The notes under the pieces: model-generated
What the model saw: only the letters and a program-made list of their open reading frames with translations
What the model was told of the DNA's origin: nothing
Database searches by the model: none
Shown here: positions 30,164-42,730 of the stretch, piece by piece
Position numbering within the stretch: position 1 is the stretch's first letter
Layout: the number at the start of each line of letters is the position of its first letter
Assembly: GCF_028372415.1 (NCBI RefSeq)
Contig: NC_092876.1
Span: forward strand, 218,227,528 to 218,291,527
DNA: 64,000 nucleotides
From: Notamacropus eugenii
Taxonomy: Eukaryota; Chordata; Mammalia; Diprotodontia; Macropodidae
Reading direction: 5' to 3'
Position numbers and translations under genes: made by a program

Positions 30164-31094
30164 CTATAAGAAAAATAAGGAAATTCTGTCAGTTGACCAA
30201 AACAAAGAAAAACAAACTTCATTCCTACAATGATTCGAGTTGTAAAATCTACGAATGACGCCAGTTGTCTTAATATTGTGATTCAGTAGGTACTTGAAAG
30301 ACTCTTGTACTGTTTTCTCCCCAGCTAGCCTAAAAGAAAACTAAGGCATCAACCAAGGATTACGAAAATTAGAGCCATTATAATTTTAGCTCAAATTTGT
30401 TTACCAGATAGGTTGTTGCAGTGTTAGCAAGCTAAGAGCAAGATCCTGTGGGAACAATTAGTTTTGAGATGGAAAAGAAAGTAGAAAGGAATCCAGTGCT
30501 GCTGCTGTTGAAGGTACTCTTGGATGGGGTAATGGGAGGAGGGGTTGCAAGGTAGGGATGGTTAAGGAATTTGGAAACTCAGGAAGTAAAAGGACTTTGG
30601 ATTCTTGGGTGTAGTCCATGGTAAAGTACTGACAATTTTTTCTAGGGCTCCCTTGCCCAGAACTCAGTGGTCAAATGAATCCATCGTAGCCTTTATGTGA
30701 ATAGTAAAAACACTTTCTTTCAATGGCAAGTGATTTTTTAAAAATTTCAATAAGAATAACCATTAAATAAGTAGTGTGGTGGGCTCTTCTTGGGGGTGAA
30801 GACACCTGTCCTTGGTGCTTGTGATTGGTTTTCTATGTCCATTTAGGTGTCACTTATGCCAAAACATGAGTGGGGTAGGCAGAGGAAAAGTACCATCTAA
30901 AAAATTCAATTAGGAAAAAACTATATAAACATGTAATTAAAACAAACAAACATGACAAAAAGGAAAAAGAGACAGCTTTGGATCAGAGAAAACCTGAGTT
31001 TTAAGTCTTATCGTGACATACAAACTAGTTTGTCTCACCTTGGGCAAGTCACTTGATCTCTGCAGATTAGGTGATCCATCTATTTTTCTGTAAA

Positions 31095-31500
31095 ACATAG
31101 GTTCTTACCTTTTGTGTGTGTCATGGATGTCTCTGGTAGTATGTTGAAATCCATGGACACATTCTCAGAATGTTTAAAAACAATGTACAAAATCCACTGA
31201 ATGACAAAGGAAACCATTTATACTGAAATATAGTTATCAAAATGTTTTTTAAAATGTGAGTCTAACAGCTACATTAATTTCGAAGTAGTGATGAAGAGTG
31301 TAAATGATACTTCATGGTATCTCTAATACTGAAAAAAATGTTTCTACTGGAAACAACAGGTATTTTTAATACTATTATAATTTGTTGCTAAATTTGTTAG
31401 GGGTTAGTGAAAAAATAAATTCAACTTTTTTCCTTTGCCAAATTCAAAGAACCCATGAAATATATTGATAGATCTCAGATTAAGAACACCTATTCTAAAA
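31095..31500 (+). mobile_element. hAT-like MITE, interrupted
   Basis: It opens with ataggttcttaccttttgtg and closes with agattaagaacacctattc, inverted ends. The interior atagttatcaaaatgttttt matches 57843-58030. About 150 bases in the middle do not match and may be a later insertion. Confidence 0.5.
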
Positions 31501-31517
31501 CATGCATTTGAAATGCC

Positions 31518-31537
31518 TTTTTTTTTTTTTTTTTTAA
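31518..31537 (+). repeat. Poly-T tract
   Basis: About 18 T's followed by A's; possibly the reversed tail of a small retroposon, but no body was recognised. Confidence 0.5.
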
Positions 31538-32499
31538 AACAAACTCTACTCCTAGACTGTACAGCTTGCCTGAGGAGTCCCTTACTGTTCCATGCTATCT
31601 GTGCTCTTTTCCCCATCTGTTTCCAGGAACTTCACAATATAAATTTGAATGTTAACACCATCTTCTTTTCTACAGTACAATTTCATGCACTTCTATTTCT
31701 GTCATGCATTGCTAGTATTTTAACACAGAAACCTTTGTCTCTTGTTGTGGGGGTTCCTTCCATGTCCGTTTCACAATTCTGGGGAAAGCACATTTTTAAA
31801 ATAAAACAATAATCCTGCATTTTGATCAAACAATATTAGTGTATGCCGACTAGACGCCTATATGTATGTGAATAACAAAGTAAAGGTTCCTTTAATCTTA
31901 ACATAATCTTAATATATGGTATGGATCTTTGAAGTTTTAGGTGTTAATCTACTTCCCTATTAATGAAAAGAATATATTCTGAGGATACTTTTCTTTTTCA
32001 GAAATTTGACAGTAAGATGGAAAAACATCATTAAAATAGCATTAATACAAAGGATATAAAATTTCATTTTCTACATCAACAGAGTAGTAAATTCACTGAT
32101 GTGGATATTTCCTCCACTAATAGAGATCCAAAACTGTGCTATGACTTACAATATTGTCTTCAACAATTGCTGTAGTTAAAATATGCTTCACCTTCTAACC
32201 TACATATTGAGAAGTTATGTATGTATTTGGGTATCTTAGGGCAGATTGATGGCATGGCTATCTGACCTAGATGGGACAGGGAAGAGGGTGAATGGAATGG
32301 GGGGAGGGGGGAGAGGAAGCCTGAAGGAAAGGGAATCTATTGTATGTAATTAAATAACAGGTCCAGAATAAGACAATGAAAAAAAGGCACTCAAGACTCT
32401 TGTGAGAGGCAGAGTCTAACAAATATAAGAGAACAAGAAAAATTAGCAGAACAGAATCCAAATTTTCTTTTAAAAGGATTTAACCCCTTATTTTATATG

Positions 32500-32766
32500 T
32501 CAAAATGAACGAACTTGAAGATAAAATAAGCAGAGGTAACTTAAGGATCATAGGTGTTCTGGAAGAACATGAAAAAAAATCAAAGAATCTGAATATGATT
32601 CTGCAAGAAACAATATGAGAAAATTGTCTAGGACTTTTGAATACCAACAATAAAGCATTACTTGACCAAACCAAAAACCTTGCTAGACTCTTCAAGGAAG
32701 TGGTTAAATTTCACAATTTCAGTTAAAAAGAATATGTTTACAAGTATCTAGGAGGGAAAACCCCTT
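32500..32766 (+). mobile_element. L1 ORF1-like relic, target of the large L1
   Basis: In the + strand MNELEDKISRGNLRIIGVLE then EHEKKSKNLNMILQET resembles the L1 ORF1 RRM region (NLKIMGLPESHDQKKSLDII in the HAL1), with stops and a different wording. It seems to be an older, separate L1 or HAL1 family. The large L1 inserted beside it. Confidence 0.4.
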
Positions 32767-32783
32767 CAAATATAAAGGAAAAC
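32767..32783 (+). repeat. Target site duplication, left copy
   Basis: caaatataaaggaaaac, identical to 38593-38609. It fixes the left edge of the large L1. Confidence 0.9.
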
Positions 32784-35700
32784 TAGAGGTGGAATCAAGA
32801 CGGCAAAGGAAGGCAGAAACTCTTGAACTCCCAAATTCACCTCTAAATAATTACAAAATGATACCTAAAAATGAATTCTGGAGCAGCAGAACCAACGAAA
32901 GGACAGGGTGAAACAATTTTCCAGCCCAAGACAACAGGTAACACACACCAGTGCAGGCAGTGTTCTGGTAAGCTAGCGGCAGGCTGGGTCCCAGAAAGCC
33001 TATGGTGAGGTTGCAAGTACAGGTGCAGGTTAGCTATGAAACTCCAGGGCCCTGGCATGGCAGGACAGCCAAGAGGCCAAGCTCTCCCAGTGTAGCAGGC
33101 TACTGGCAAGGTCCTGGTCTTACTCTCCAGACACAAGAAGCTTGGGACAGTGCTCCCCTCCCCCTTAGGAGCAGAGCCCGAATTTAAAAGTCATGAAATA
33201 GACTGGAAAAAAAAAATGAGCAAAAAAAAAAAGTAGCCACAGAAAAGTTACTAACTATGCTCACAGGGAATACCAAAACACAAACTCAGAAGAGGATAAC
33301 AATCTCCATATCCCTACATGAAAAATGTGAATTAGTCTCAGACCCAAAAAGAATTCCTGGAAGACCTCAAAAAGGATTTTAAAAATCAAGAGAGGTAGAA
33401 GAAAAACTGGGAAAAGAAATGAAAATGTTATAAGAAAATCATAAAAAAAATAGTCAACAGCTTGGAAGCACAAAAAATAGAAAAAAAGATGCACAAAAAT
33501 TCACTGAAGAAAACAACTTCTTAAAAAGTAAAACTAGCCAAATTGAAAAGGAGATACAAAAGTTCACTGAAGAAAATAATTCCTTAAAAATTAGCATTGG
33601 GGAAGTGGAAGCTAATGAGTCAATAAGACATGAAGAAACAATAACACAAAATCAAAGGAATGAAAAATAGAAAATGTGAAATATTTCACTGGAAAAAATG
33701 ACCTGGAAAATAGATTAAGAAGAGATAATTTAAGAATTACTAGACTATCTGAAAGCCATGATCAAAAAAAGAGCCTAGATACCCTATTTCAAGAAGTTAC
33801 CAAGGAAACTGATATTCTAGAACCAGAGGATGAAATAGAAATTGAAAGACTCCACCTCCTAAAAGAGATTCCAAAATGTAAACTCCCAGGAATATTCTAG
33901 CCAAATTCCAGAACAGGTCAAGGAAAAAATGCTGCAAGCTGACAAAGAATTCAAATATCATGGAGCCACAGTCAGGATTACACAGAATTTTGCTGTTTCT
34001 ACACTAATTTATATTAGTGTGATACTCCAGAAGGCTAAGGAGGTAGGATTACAATCAAGAATCACCTATCTAGTGAAACTGAGTATAATCCTTCAGGGGA
34101 AAAGATGGATATTCAGTGACATAGAGGACTTTCACACATTGCTGATGCTGAAAAGAAAATTTTATTTCCAAACAGAAGATTCAAGAGAAGCACAAAAAGG
34201 TAAAGAAGAGAAAACATAAAAGGATTCAATAAGGTTATACACTGTCTATATCCCTACACAAGATGATGATACTTGGAATTCTTTATCATGGTTAGGGCAG
34301 TTAAAAGGAGTATTCACAGACAGAGGGTACTGGTATAAGTTGACTTTGATGGCATGATTAAAAAAAATTAAGGGGTAAGAAAGAGAAAAGGGAAGGGAGA
34401 GGTAGAATGGGGTAAATAATTTTACATGAAGAGGTGCAAAAGACATTACAGTGGAGGGAAAGTTGCAGGGGGGCATCATTTGAACCTTACTCTCATCAGA
34501 ATTGACTCAAACGGAATAACAGACACTCAGTTGGACACAGAAATCTATTTTAACCTACAGGGAAGCAGGAGAGAGAGGACTGACAGAAGGAAAGATGGAT
34601 TGGGGGAGGCAGTGGTTAGAAGCAAAACACAGGTGAAGAGGGACAGGATGATGGGGTGGGGAGGAGAGAGAGAACACAAGATGGAAGAAAAAACAATTAT
34701 CATAACTGAATGTGAAAAACTCATCCATAAAATGAAAGCAGATAAAAATGGATTAAAAAGTAGTATCCTACAATACACTTTTAGGAGAAACACATTTGAA
34801 GCAGAGACACACAGTAAGCAGAATCTTATGCTTCAAGCTGAAGTTAAAAAAAAAAAAAGCCAGGGTAGCAATTACAATCTTATGGAAAAAAAAAAGCAAA
34901 AACGGACCTAATTAAAAAGATAAGTATGATCTTACTAAAAGGTATCACAGACAATGAAGTAATTTCAATACTAAATATATATATATATGCACCAAATGGC
35001 AGAGCATCCAAATTTTTAAAGAAGTTAAAATGAGTTAAAAAAGGAAATAGTAAAACTATACTAGTGAGGGACCTCAACTTTCTCCTCTCAGAACTACATA
35101 CACCAAACCACAAAAAAAAGGGAAAGAAATAAGGGAGGTAAATAGAATTTTAGAAGAGTTAGTTATGATGGATCTGGAGAAAACTGAATGAGGATAAAAA
35201 GGAAAACACTTTTGTTCTCAGTAATACACAACATCTACACAAAAAATGACCATGTAATCAGGCATAAATCTCACAATCAAATATAGATAGGCAGAAATAT
35301 TAAATCTTTTTTCAGATCATAAAATAAACAGCCATGTAAAGATGTATTAGAAATTAATTGGGAACTAAAAAAAACAGCCTAATTCTAAAGAAGCTGAGTC
35401 AAAGAACAAAGCCTAGAAATAATAATTTCATTAATGAGAATGACAATGAGACAACATACCAAAATTTATATAATACAGCCAAAGCAGTACTTAGGGGAGA
35501 ATTTATATCTAAATATTTACTAAATTTATCTAAATAAAGAGCAGATAAATGAATTGGGCATGCATTTAAAAAAACCAGAAAAAGAACAAATAAAAACCGC
35601 TCCCAATTAAATGCCAAATTGGAAATTCTAAAAAAAATCAAAGAGATTAATAAAACTGAAAGTAAAGTAAATCATTGGACTATATAAATAAACTGAGATC

Positions 35701-36587
35701 TGGTTTTGTGGGGGGAGGGGGGGAACCAACCAAATTACCAGTATCAAAAATTAAAAGGGTGAGTTCACCACCAATGAAAAGGCAATTAAAGCAATTATTA
35801 GGAGCTGTTTTGACCAATTATGCGCCAATAAATATAACCATCTAAGTAAACTGGATGAATATTTACAAAAATATAAATTGTCCAAATTAATAGAAGAGGA
35901 AATAAAATACTTAAGTAACCCCATCTTTCAGAAAGAAATTTTAAAAGCCATCAATAAAGTCCCTAAGAAAAAAATTCTCAGGACAAGATGGATTCACAAG
36001 TGCATTCTAACAAACATTTGAAGAACAATTCTAATATTATGTAAACTATTTGGAAAAATCAGGTGAAGAAGTCCTACCAAAATCTGTTTATGACAAAAAT
36101 ATAATGCTGATACCTAAACCAGGAATAACCAAAACAGAAAAAGAAAACTAGACCAATTTTCCTAATGAATATCAATGCAAAAACTGCAAATAAAATACTA
36201 GCAAGGATATTAGAGCAATATATCACAAGGATCATATACTATGACCAGGTGGGATTTATACCAGGAATGCAGGATTGGTTCAATACTAGGAAAAATCTAT
36301 CAGCATGACTGACCATATCAATAACAAAACCAACACAAATCATATGATTATCTCAATAGATGCAGAAAAGGCCTTTGACAAAATATAATACTCATTGCTA
36401 TTAAAAATATTAGGGAGTACAGGAATAAAGGGCATTCCTTAAAATGATTAGTTATCTATGTAGAATCATCAGCAAGCATTATTTATATGTGGATAAGCTA
36501 AAAGTCTTTCCACTAAGATGAAGGGTGAAGCCAGGATGCCCCTTATCACCATTATTATTCAGTATTGTGCTACAAAAATTAGCTATG

Positions 36588-36720
36588 GTTCAGACCCCTT
36601 CAACCTCCGCCGCTGCTAGCTCCTCTGCCACCAGCTCTCGGGCCAGTGGCTCATGGCTCCTCCAACCGGGCAGGAGGTGGCTGAATAGGGGCAGAGGTTG
36701 GGGGAGGAAGGCATTGTAGC
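36588..36720 (+). other. GC-rich filler inside the L1
   Basis: The text changes from L1 ORF2 (ttagctatggtt) to cctccgccgctgctagctcc and gcaggaggtggctgaatagg, then back to L1 (accaaacgagacagagag). The block is GC-rich in AT-rich surroundings, and the L1 codons between the RT and the C-terminus are absent. Its source is unknown to me. Confidence 0.6.
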
Positions 36721-36898
36721 TGGCAAATTTCCTTACAACCAAACGAGACAGAGAGTATAATAAACGCAAAATGGGTAATTTTGATTATATTAAATCATAA
36801 AAGTTTTATACGAACAAAACTAATGCAACCAAGGTTTAGAAAGAAAGAATACTGGGAAAAAAATTTTTTTTTACAGCGTCTCTGTTAAAGGTCTCATT

Positions 36899-37553
36899 AT
36901 TTTTAAGTTTCATTTATTTGTTTTCTGTTTTCAACAATCAGAAATTTTCTCCTCCTCTCTCCCAGAAGTTGCATGCAATCTTATATGAGTTCTACACATA
37001 TATTCTTATTAAACACATATTCACATTCATCAAGTTGGATAGAAGAATTAAAATGAATGGGAGAAACCATGAGAAAAAACAAAACATACATAACACAGGA
37101 GAAAACAGTCTGCTTCATTCTGCATTCTGATTCCATAGTTCTTTCTCTGGATGTGGATGGCATTTTGCCTCAAGTTCTTTGGGAGTATTTTAAGTCCCTA
37201 CATTGCTGTGAAGGGCTAAATCTATCAGAAACAGCCCTTGCTCACCATGACTGTTACTGTGCACAATTTTCTCCTGGTTCTGCTCCTTTTGCTCAGCATC
37301 AGATCATATAAGTCTTTCCAGGTCTCTCTGAAGTCTTCCTGTTCATCATTTCTTATAGCACCATAGTATTCCATTACATTCATATAACACAACTTGTTCA
37401 GCCATTCCCCAATTAATGGGCATCCCCTTGATTTCCAATTCTTGGTCACCACAAAGAGAGCTGCTATAAATATTTTTGTACATGTGGGACCTTTTCTCAT
37501 TTTTACGATCTCTTTTTGGATACTTGTATTCTTGTAAATTTGACTCAGTTCTC
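36899..37553 (-). mobile_element. Nested 5'-truncated L1 inside the large L1
   Basis: It lies in the opposite direction to its host L1. The minus strand reads CTKIFIAALFVVTKNWKSRG and MNVMEYYGAIRNDEQEDFRE, the L1 ORF2 C-terminus, then the 3' UTR. It is bounded by ttaaaggtctcatt (36885-36898) and ttaaaggcctcatt (37554-37567), a 13/14 duplication. Its own 5' end joins SQIYKN directly to a part normally several hundred bases downstream, so it carries an internal deletion. Confidence 0.85.
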
Positions 37554-38592
37554 TTAAAGGCCTCATTTCTGAAATAAATTAGAGACCTGCGTCAAATTTG
37601 TAAAAATACAAGTCATTTCCCAGTTGATCAATGGTCAAAGGATATGACCAGGCAGTTTTCAGATGAAGAAATCAAAGATATCTATTGTCAAACAAAAAAA
37701 TGCTCTAAATCACTATTGATTAAAGAAATGCAAATTAAAATAACTCTGAGGAACCACCTTATTCCTATCAGATTGATTAATATGACAGAAAAGCAAAATG
37801 GTAAATGTTGGAGGGGATGTGGAAAAATTGGGACGGTAATGCATCACTGGAGTCGTGATTGATCCAACCTTTGTGGAGAGCAACTGAACACTATGACCAA
37901 AGGCGTATAAAAATGCATACTCTGTGACCCAGCAATACCACTACTAATTCTGTATCCAAAAGAGAATTTTTAAAAGGGAGAGAAGGGAAGGACTTATATG
38001 AACAAAGAATTGGAAATTGCGGGGATGTCCATGAACTGGGGAATGACTGAACAAGTTGTATATGACTGTGATGGAGTACTACTGTTCTATAGGAAATGAC
38101 AAGGAAATGATGAGTTTTCCCAGAAAAACCTGGATAGACTTGCAAGAATTGATACAAAGTGAAGTGAGCAGAACCAAGACAACATTGTACACAGTAACAG
38201 CAACACTGTATAATAACCAACTGTGAATGACTTAGCTATTCTCGGCAATAAAATGATCCAAGGCAATTCCAAAGGGCTCATGATGAAAAATGTTTTTCAC
38301 CTCCAGAGAAAGAACTGATGGAGTCTAAATGCAGACTGAAACATACCATTTTTCACTTCATTATTTTTGTGAGGTTTTCTTGTCTGTGTTTTCTTCCACA
38401 ACATGACTAATACGGAAATAGTTTTGCATGATTTCACATATCTATTCTATATCAAATTGCTTATCTCACAGAGGGCAGAAGGGAAGAAAGGGAAGGTGAG
38501 AATTTGAAACTCAAAATTTTTAAAAATGAATGTTAAAATTGTTTTTACATGTGTGAAAAATATAAAATATTATTGTAGTAGGATAAAAGAAA

Positions 38593-38609
38593 CAAATATA
38601 AAGGAAAAC
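38593..38609 (+). repeat. Target site duplication, right copy
   Basis: caaatataaaggaaaac, identical to 32767-32783. It fixes the right edge of the L1. Confidence 0.9.
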
Positions 38610-38709
38610 CAATTTGAAATATCCAGGATTGTTCTATAAGGATGAAAAATCTGAGAATTGAAAAGTGTACTGTACAAAGCAAAAGAGCTCAAGTTAAAAC
38701 CTAAAATCA

Positions 38710-39090
38710 TATTGGTTGTGCATTCATTCTTTTCATTTTTGATACCAGTAATTTAATTTTCTTTCTTACCGAGTCAGCTAATGGCTAATCCATTTAATTT
38801 TATTTTTTTCATAAAATCGGCTCCTAGTTTTATTTATTAAAAGTTTTTTTAAACTTTAAATTTTATTAATGTCTCATTTGATTTTCAGGATTTCTAATTC
38901 TGTATTTAACTGAGAAATTTAAATCTGTTGCAGGTATATTTAAAATTTTCACGTTCACTGTCGATTTGCCCTTTTTCTCTTTTACTGAGCTAAATGTTTA
39001 GAGAGATAAAATTTCTCCTACATACTACTTTGCCTGCATTTTACAGATTTTGGTATGTTGTTTCATTTTTTGTTATTATCTTTAATGAAC
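38710..39090 (-). mobile_element. L1-type LINE fragment, antisense
   Basis: The + strand wording (ggctcctagttttatttatt, ttttattaatgtctcatttg, attttggtatgttgtttcat) is the reverse of the early ORF2 region of marsupial L1s. It is old and has no open frame. Confidence 0.5.
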
Positions 39091-39544
39091 GAACTTAGGA
39101 CTTCTATGACTTATTCTTTGGAGGAAAATAAACCTAGCAATAATGGCCTTAAATGTAAACTGATTAAACAATTCAGTAAAATGAAAATAAAAGAATAGAT
39201 AAAACAAAAAACACTTAAGAAAGGCACACAGAATAAAAACTAGATATAGGGATGTAGCTAAAGCAACCTCAGAGTAAAAATTATCTTTCTGGAGATATAT
39301 ATTAACAAATCAGAAAGGAGAAGAATTAGGTGCTAACAATGTGCTAGGCAACATGCTTAAACACTTTACAAATATCTCATCATTTGAAGTAGAAAACAAA
39401 CGGTACACAATTAAAAAAAAAAGCCAACAAGTAAGAAATCAAGTAATCACAAAACACTTGAAAACCAGATTAAATCAGAAAATCAGGGAGAAAAAAAAAA
39501 TCAATTTACCAGCAAGCATCTATTAACTGCTTACTAATTAAGTC

Positions 39545-40975
39545 ATTGCTGGCAAGATTTTTGCCAGAGTCCTCCTTAATAGACAGATCCTTCACCTGGA
39601 AGATGGCCACCTATCTGAGAGCCACTGTGGCTTCAGAAAGGGCAGAGGAACAGTCAATATGGTGTTTGCTTCCTGACAACTCCAGGAGAAATGCCAGGAG
39701 CAGAACAGAGGTCTGTACACAACATTTGCAGATCTGACCAAGGCCTCTGACGCTGTTAGTCATGAGGGTTTATGGAAAATTATGTCAAAACTTGATTGCC
39801 CAGAGAAGTTCATCAGTGTTGTATGTCAATTTACTGACGGTATGCTTGCTTGGGTTCTAAATAATGGACAAGGCTCTTATGCCTTCCCAGTCACCAACGG
39901 AGTAAAAGAAAGCTGCGTGCTTGCTCCCATGGTTTTTAGTATGATGTTTTCAACCATGTTGTCAAATGCTTTCAATGAACATGGTATCAAGGTCAGCAAC
40001 CAAACTGATAGTAAATTCTTCAATTTGAAAAGGCTACAAGCCAAGACCAATGTAGAGGGAGTGTTGGTGCGTGATTTTGTTTGCGGATGATTGTGCACTC
40101 AATGCAGCCTCTGAAGCTGAAATGTGACAAAGTATGGATTGATTCTCTACTGCCTGTACTAATTTTGGCCTAACACCAAGAAAAATGGAGGAGTTTTGAA
40201 TGCTGTGGATAAATAAGTTCACTTACCTTGGTAGTGTACTTTCCAGAGATGTACACATTGACACATGCATTGCCAGAGCCAGTTCAGTGTTTGGGAGGCT
40301 CAGAGGGAAAGTATGAGAGAGAAGAGGTATTAGACTGAGTACCAAACTGAAGGTCTAAGAGCCTTTGTGCTGACCTCATTGTTGTATGCTTGTGAAACCT
40401 GGACAGTCTACCAGTGTCATGCCAGGAAACTGAACTGCTTCCATTTGAATTGTCTTAGAAAGATTCTGAAGATTACCTGGCAGGATAAGGTACCAGACAC
40501 TTAGGTCCTTACTTGAACTAAACTGCCAAGCATTCAAACTCTGCTTCAAAGATTGCAACCCTGATGGGCTGGCCATGGTGTTTGAATGCAAAATGTATAC
40601 TTGCCAAAAATACTATTTTATGGAGAATTCACACAGGACAAACGATCACATGGTGGTCAGAAGATATGATTCAAAAACACTCTCAATGTTTCTCTCAAGA
40701 ACTCTGGAAACGACTGTGTGACATGGGAGACATTGGCACAGGACTGCTCAGCATGGCATGCCCACATCAGAGAAGATGCTGTGCTCTATGAGCAAAGCAG
40801 AACTGAAACACCTCAAAGGAAACACAGAATGTGCAAAAATTAACTATTTGTGCCTGATCTGTGGAAGAGCATTTTGAGTTCGTATTGGTCTGATCAGCCA
40901 CTATTGGACACATTGAAACTTGACTTTATCATGGTGATGTCATTTTGGGCCTCTTTGAAAACAAAGAACAACCAT
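39545..40975 (+). mobile_element. Non-L1 LINE fragment: reverse transcriptase and zinc-finger tail
   Basis: The + strand encodes, with several breaks, HCGFRKGRGT.NMVFASRQLQ, then YAFPVTNGVKESCVLAPMVF and FADDCALNAASEAEM. AFPVTNG.K..CVLAP and FADD are RT motifs; the second Asp pair is present. A tail follows ([20 protein letters not shown]) and a C2H2-like end near 40850 (CLICGRAF-like; cysteines and a weak ISH). This is not L1 or L2. The clade (RTE-like or Dong-R4-like) is uncertain. It is 5'-truncated and dead. Confidence 0.75.
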
Positions 40976-41830
40976 TTGCTAGGTTCTATGCTGAGGCAAC
41001 AAAGGGAAAAATCTAGAAACAGTTTCTGCTCAAAGGAGTTTATATTTCAGAGATGGAAGAGTATATGTACAAATTAGTATATTAAGATACATAAAGAATA
41101 GATCAAAAGTAATCACAAAGAGGAGGGAACTAGCTGGAAGGATTGGAAAGGGCTCCTGCAAAAGATGGCATTTGAACCAAATCTTGAGGGAAGCTGGAGA
41201 TTCTAGGAAAAGGAGGCAAGGAGAGAAAGCATTACAGTTATGGGAACACCCAGTATAAAGGCACGTAGATGGGAGATGGAACATTGTAAGGAATAACACT
41301 ACAGCTAGACAAGAGAGTTTGCTGAGGGAAGCAAGGTATAAGAAGACTGGAAAGATAAGGAGTCAGGTTGTGAAGAGGTAATAACAGCATGCTGAGTTTA
41401 ATGCATAAGTAAATGTCATGCTTAGGCCTACTCTTTAAGAAAACTATTTTAGAAGCTAGGTGAAGGATGAATAGAGTGGGGAGTGACTTGAAGAATGGAA
41501 ATTAATGAAAAGTCTCTTGATAAGAGTCTAGGTGAGAGGTGATGAGGGTCTGACATAGGATGGTGGTTGTAGAAGTGGAGAGAGGGGTAAGTATATCAGA
41601 GATGTAATGGAGGTAGAAATTAGCTGAGGTAAAGTGAATGAATGGATCATAGGAGCTGAGTAGATTAAGAAATTAGAAGTTAGAGAATTAGAGGGAACAT
41701 CAATTTGTATACTGGAGTTCTCTAATTTAAGGGGGAAGAGTTGGAATGGAGAGGATGACTGAGTTGCACTAAATTTATTAGGAAGAGGGAATGTCTTCCA
41801 TGTCAGTATGGTTCCCAGGATCTAGAATAG
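40976..41830 (+). repeat. Long mid-repetitive element copy
   Basis: This 850-bp copy shows ttgctaggttctatgctgag, tctgctcaaaggagtttata, tggcatttgaaccaaatctt, gagagaaagcattacagtta and aggagtcaggttgtgaagag. It is the longest member here of the unnamed family. No reading frame. Confidence 0.55.
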
Positions 41831-41859
41831 GTGACAAAAAGATGAAAGAAAAAAGGAAA

Positions 41860-42730
41860 AGACAATAGAAATGACAAAATTATGCTAGTTCTTTGAAAAA
41901 AAAATTAAAAGTTAATAGACCTTTAGCTATCCTGAACAAAAAAAGGAGAAAAACCAAACTGCCAAAATAAAAAATAATGAAGATAAACTCTAAACAATAA
42001 CCAGAACCTACTATTCACAATTACATACTAGCAAAACATGATTTAAGAGGATTACCTATAAAAATTAAAAGCACACAAATTAGCAGAACATAAAAAATCT
42101 TTTCCTACTCTTATAAAATGAAATCAAACAAATCATAAAGGAAAAAACAAAGAAAAACAACTCCTGATCTGAGTGGATTTACAGGTAAATTCTATCAAAT
42201 ATTTAAAGGGCAATTAATATCAGTTATATAAATTCTCACATTTATTTTCTTAAAAGTACCAAACTCCTTTTATGAAACAAATATAATCGGCATGCCTAAG
42301 CCATGGAGGGCTAAAGCAAAGAAAGAAATATAGCCCACCATCACTATTTTATGAAAAATTTAAAATCTCAGCAAGAAGACTATAGCAATACGTTTGCATT
42401 TTATATATACAAATGTGTACCCATATATAAAGAATATGTTTGTATGTATATATGTATGTGTGTATATATATCTATATGTACATATGTATCTATATATAAA
42501 AATTATGACCAAGGTGTTTTTATATTTGGAATAAAAGCATGGTTCAATATTAGGAAAAAATACAATACTATTAAAAACAGAAACACCCAAACTACATTAT
42601 CATTAGAGGCAAAAAATCCCCCCCCCAAATCTTTGATAAAGTACAACAGTAATTTATATTAAAAAACTGAAAACATAGGCATAGGACTATTTTAACATGG
42701 TAAAAAGCATCTACTGAAAACCTTAAGTAT
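41860..42730 (+). mobile_element. Old L1 ORF2 fragment
   Basis: The pieces tgatctgagtggatttacag and aggtaaattctatcaaatat (RT approach), then gaccaaggtgtttttatatt and agcatggttcaatattagg (the [14 protein letters not shown] region) follow ORF2 order. It is AT-rich and full of stops. A TA/TG tract (about 42405-42500) interrupts it. Confidence 0.65.
42405..42500 (+). repeat. TATG/TA microsatellite
   Basis: Alternating tatatgtatgtgtgtatata units within an L1 fragment. Confidence 0.75.

Larger units (their letters stand above)
32784..38592 (+). mobile_element. Near full-span degraded L1 with perfect 17-bp target duplication
   Basis: The body carries a 5' UTR start (tagaggtggaatcaagacgg), ORF1 remnants (33190-34219; NLRITRLSESHDQKKSLDTL), a G-rich spacer, ORF2 endonuclease and RT pieces (34700-36587; the 'gatgcagaaaaggcctttga' segment), an ORF2 C-terminus (37640-37860; MTRQFSDEEIKDIYC, CWRGCGKIGTVMHHW) and the L1 3' UTR to 38592. 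ORF1 and ORF2 carry many stops and frameshifts. About 1.3 kb of ORF2 is missing around 36588-36720, where GC-rich filler sits, and a second L1 is nested at 36899-37553. It lies antisense to WDSUB1. Confidence 0.9.

Noticed and set aside
34981-34992. Short AT repeat as a promoter TATA region
   Set aside because: It is a simple ATAT tract inside L1 ORF2.
37225-37566. 113-codon minus-strand frame as a separate gene
   Set aside because: It is the ORF2 C-terminus of the nested L1.
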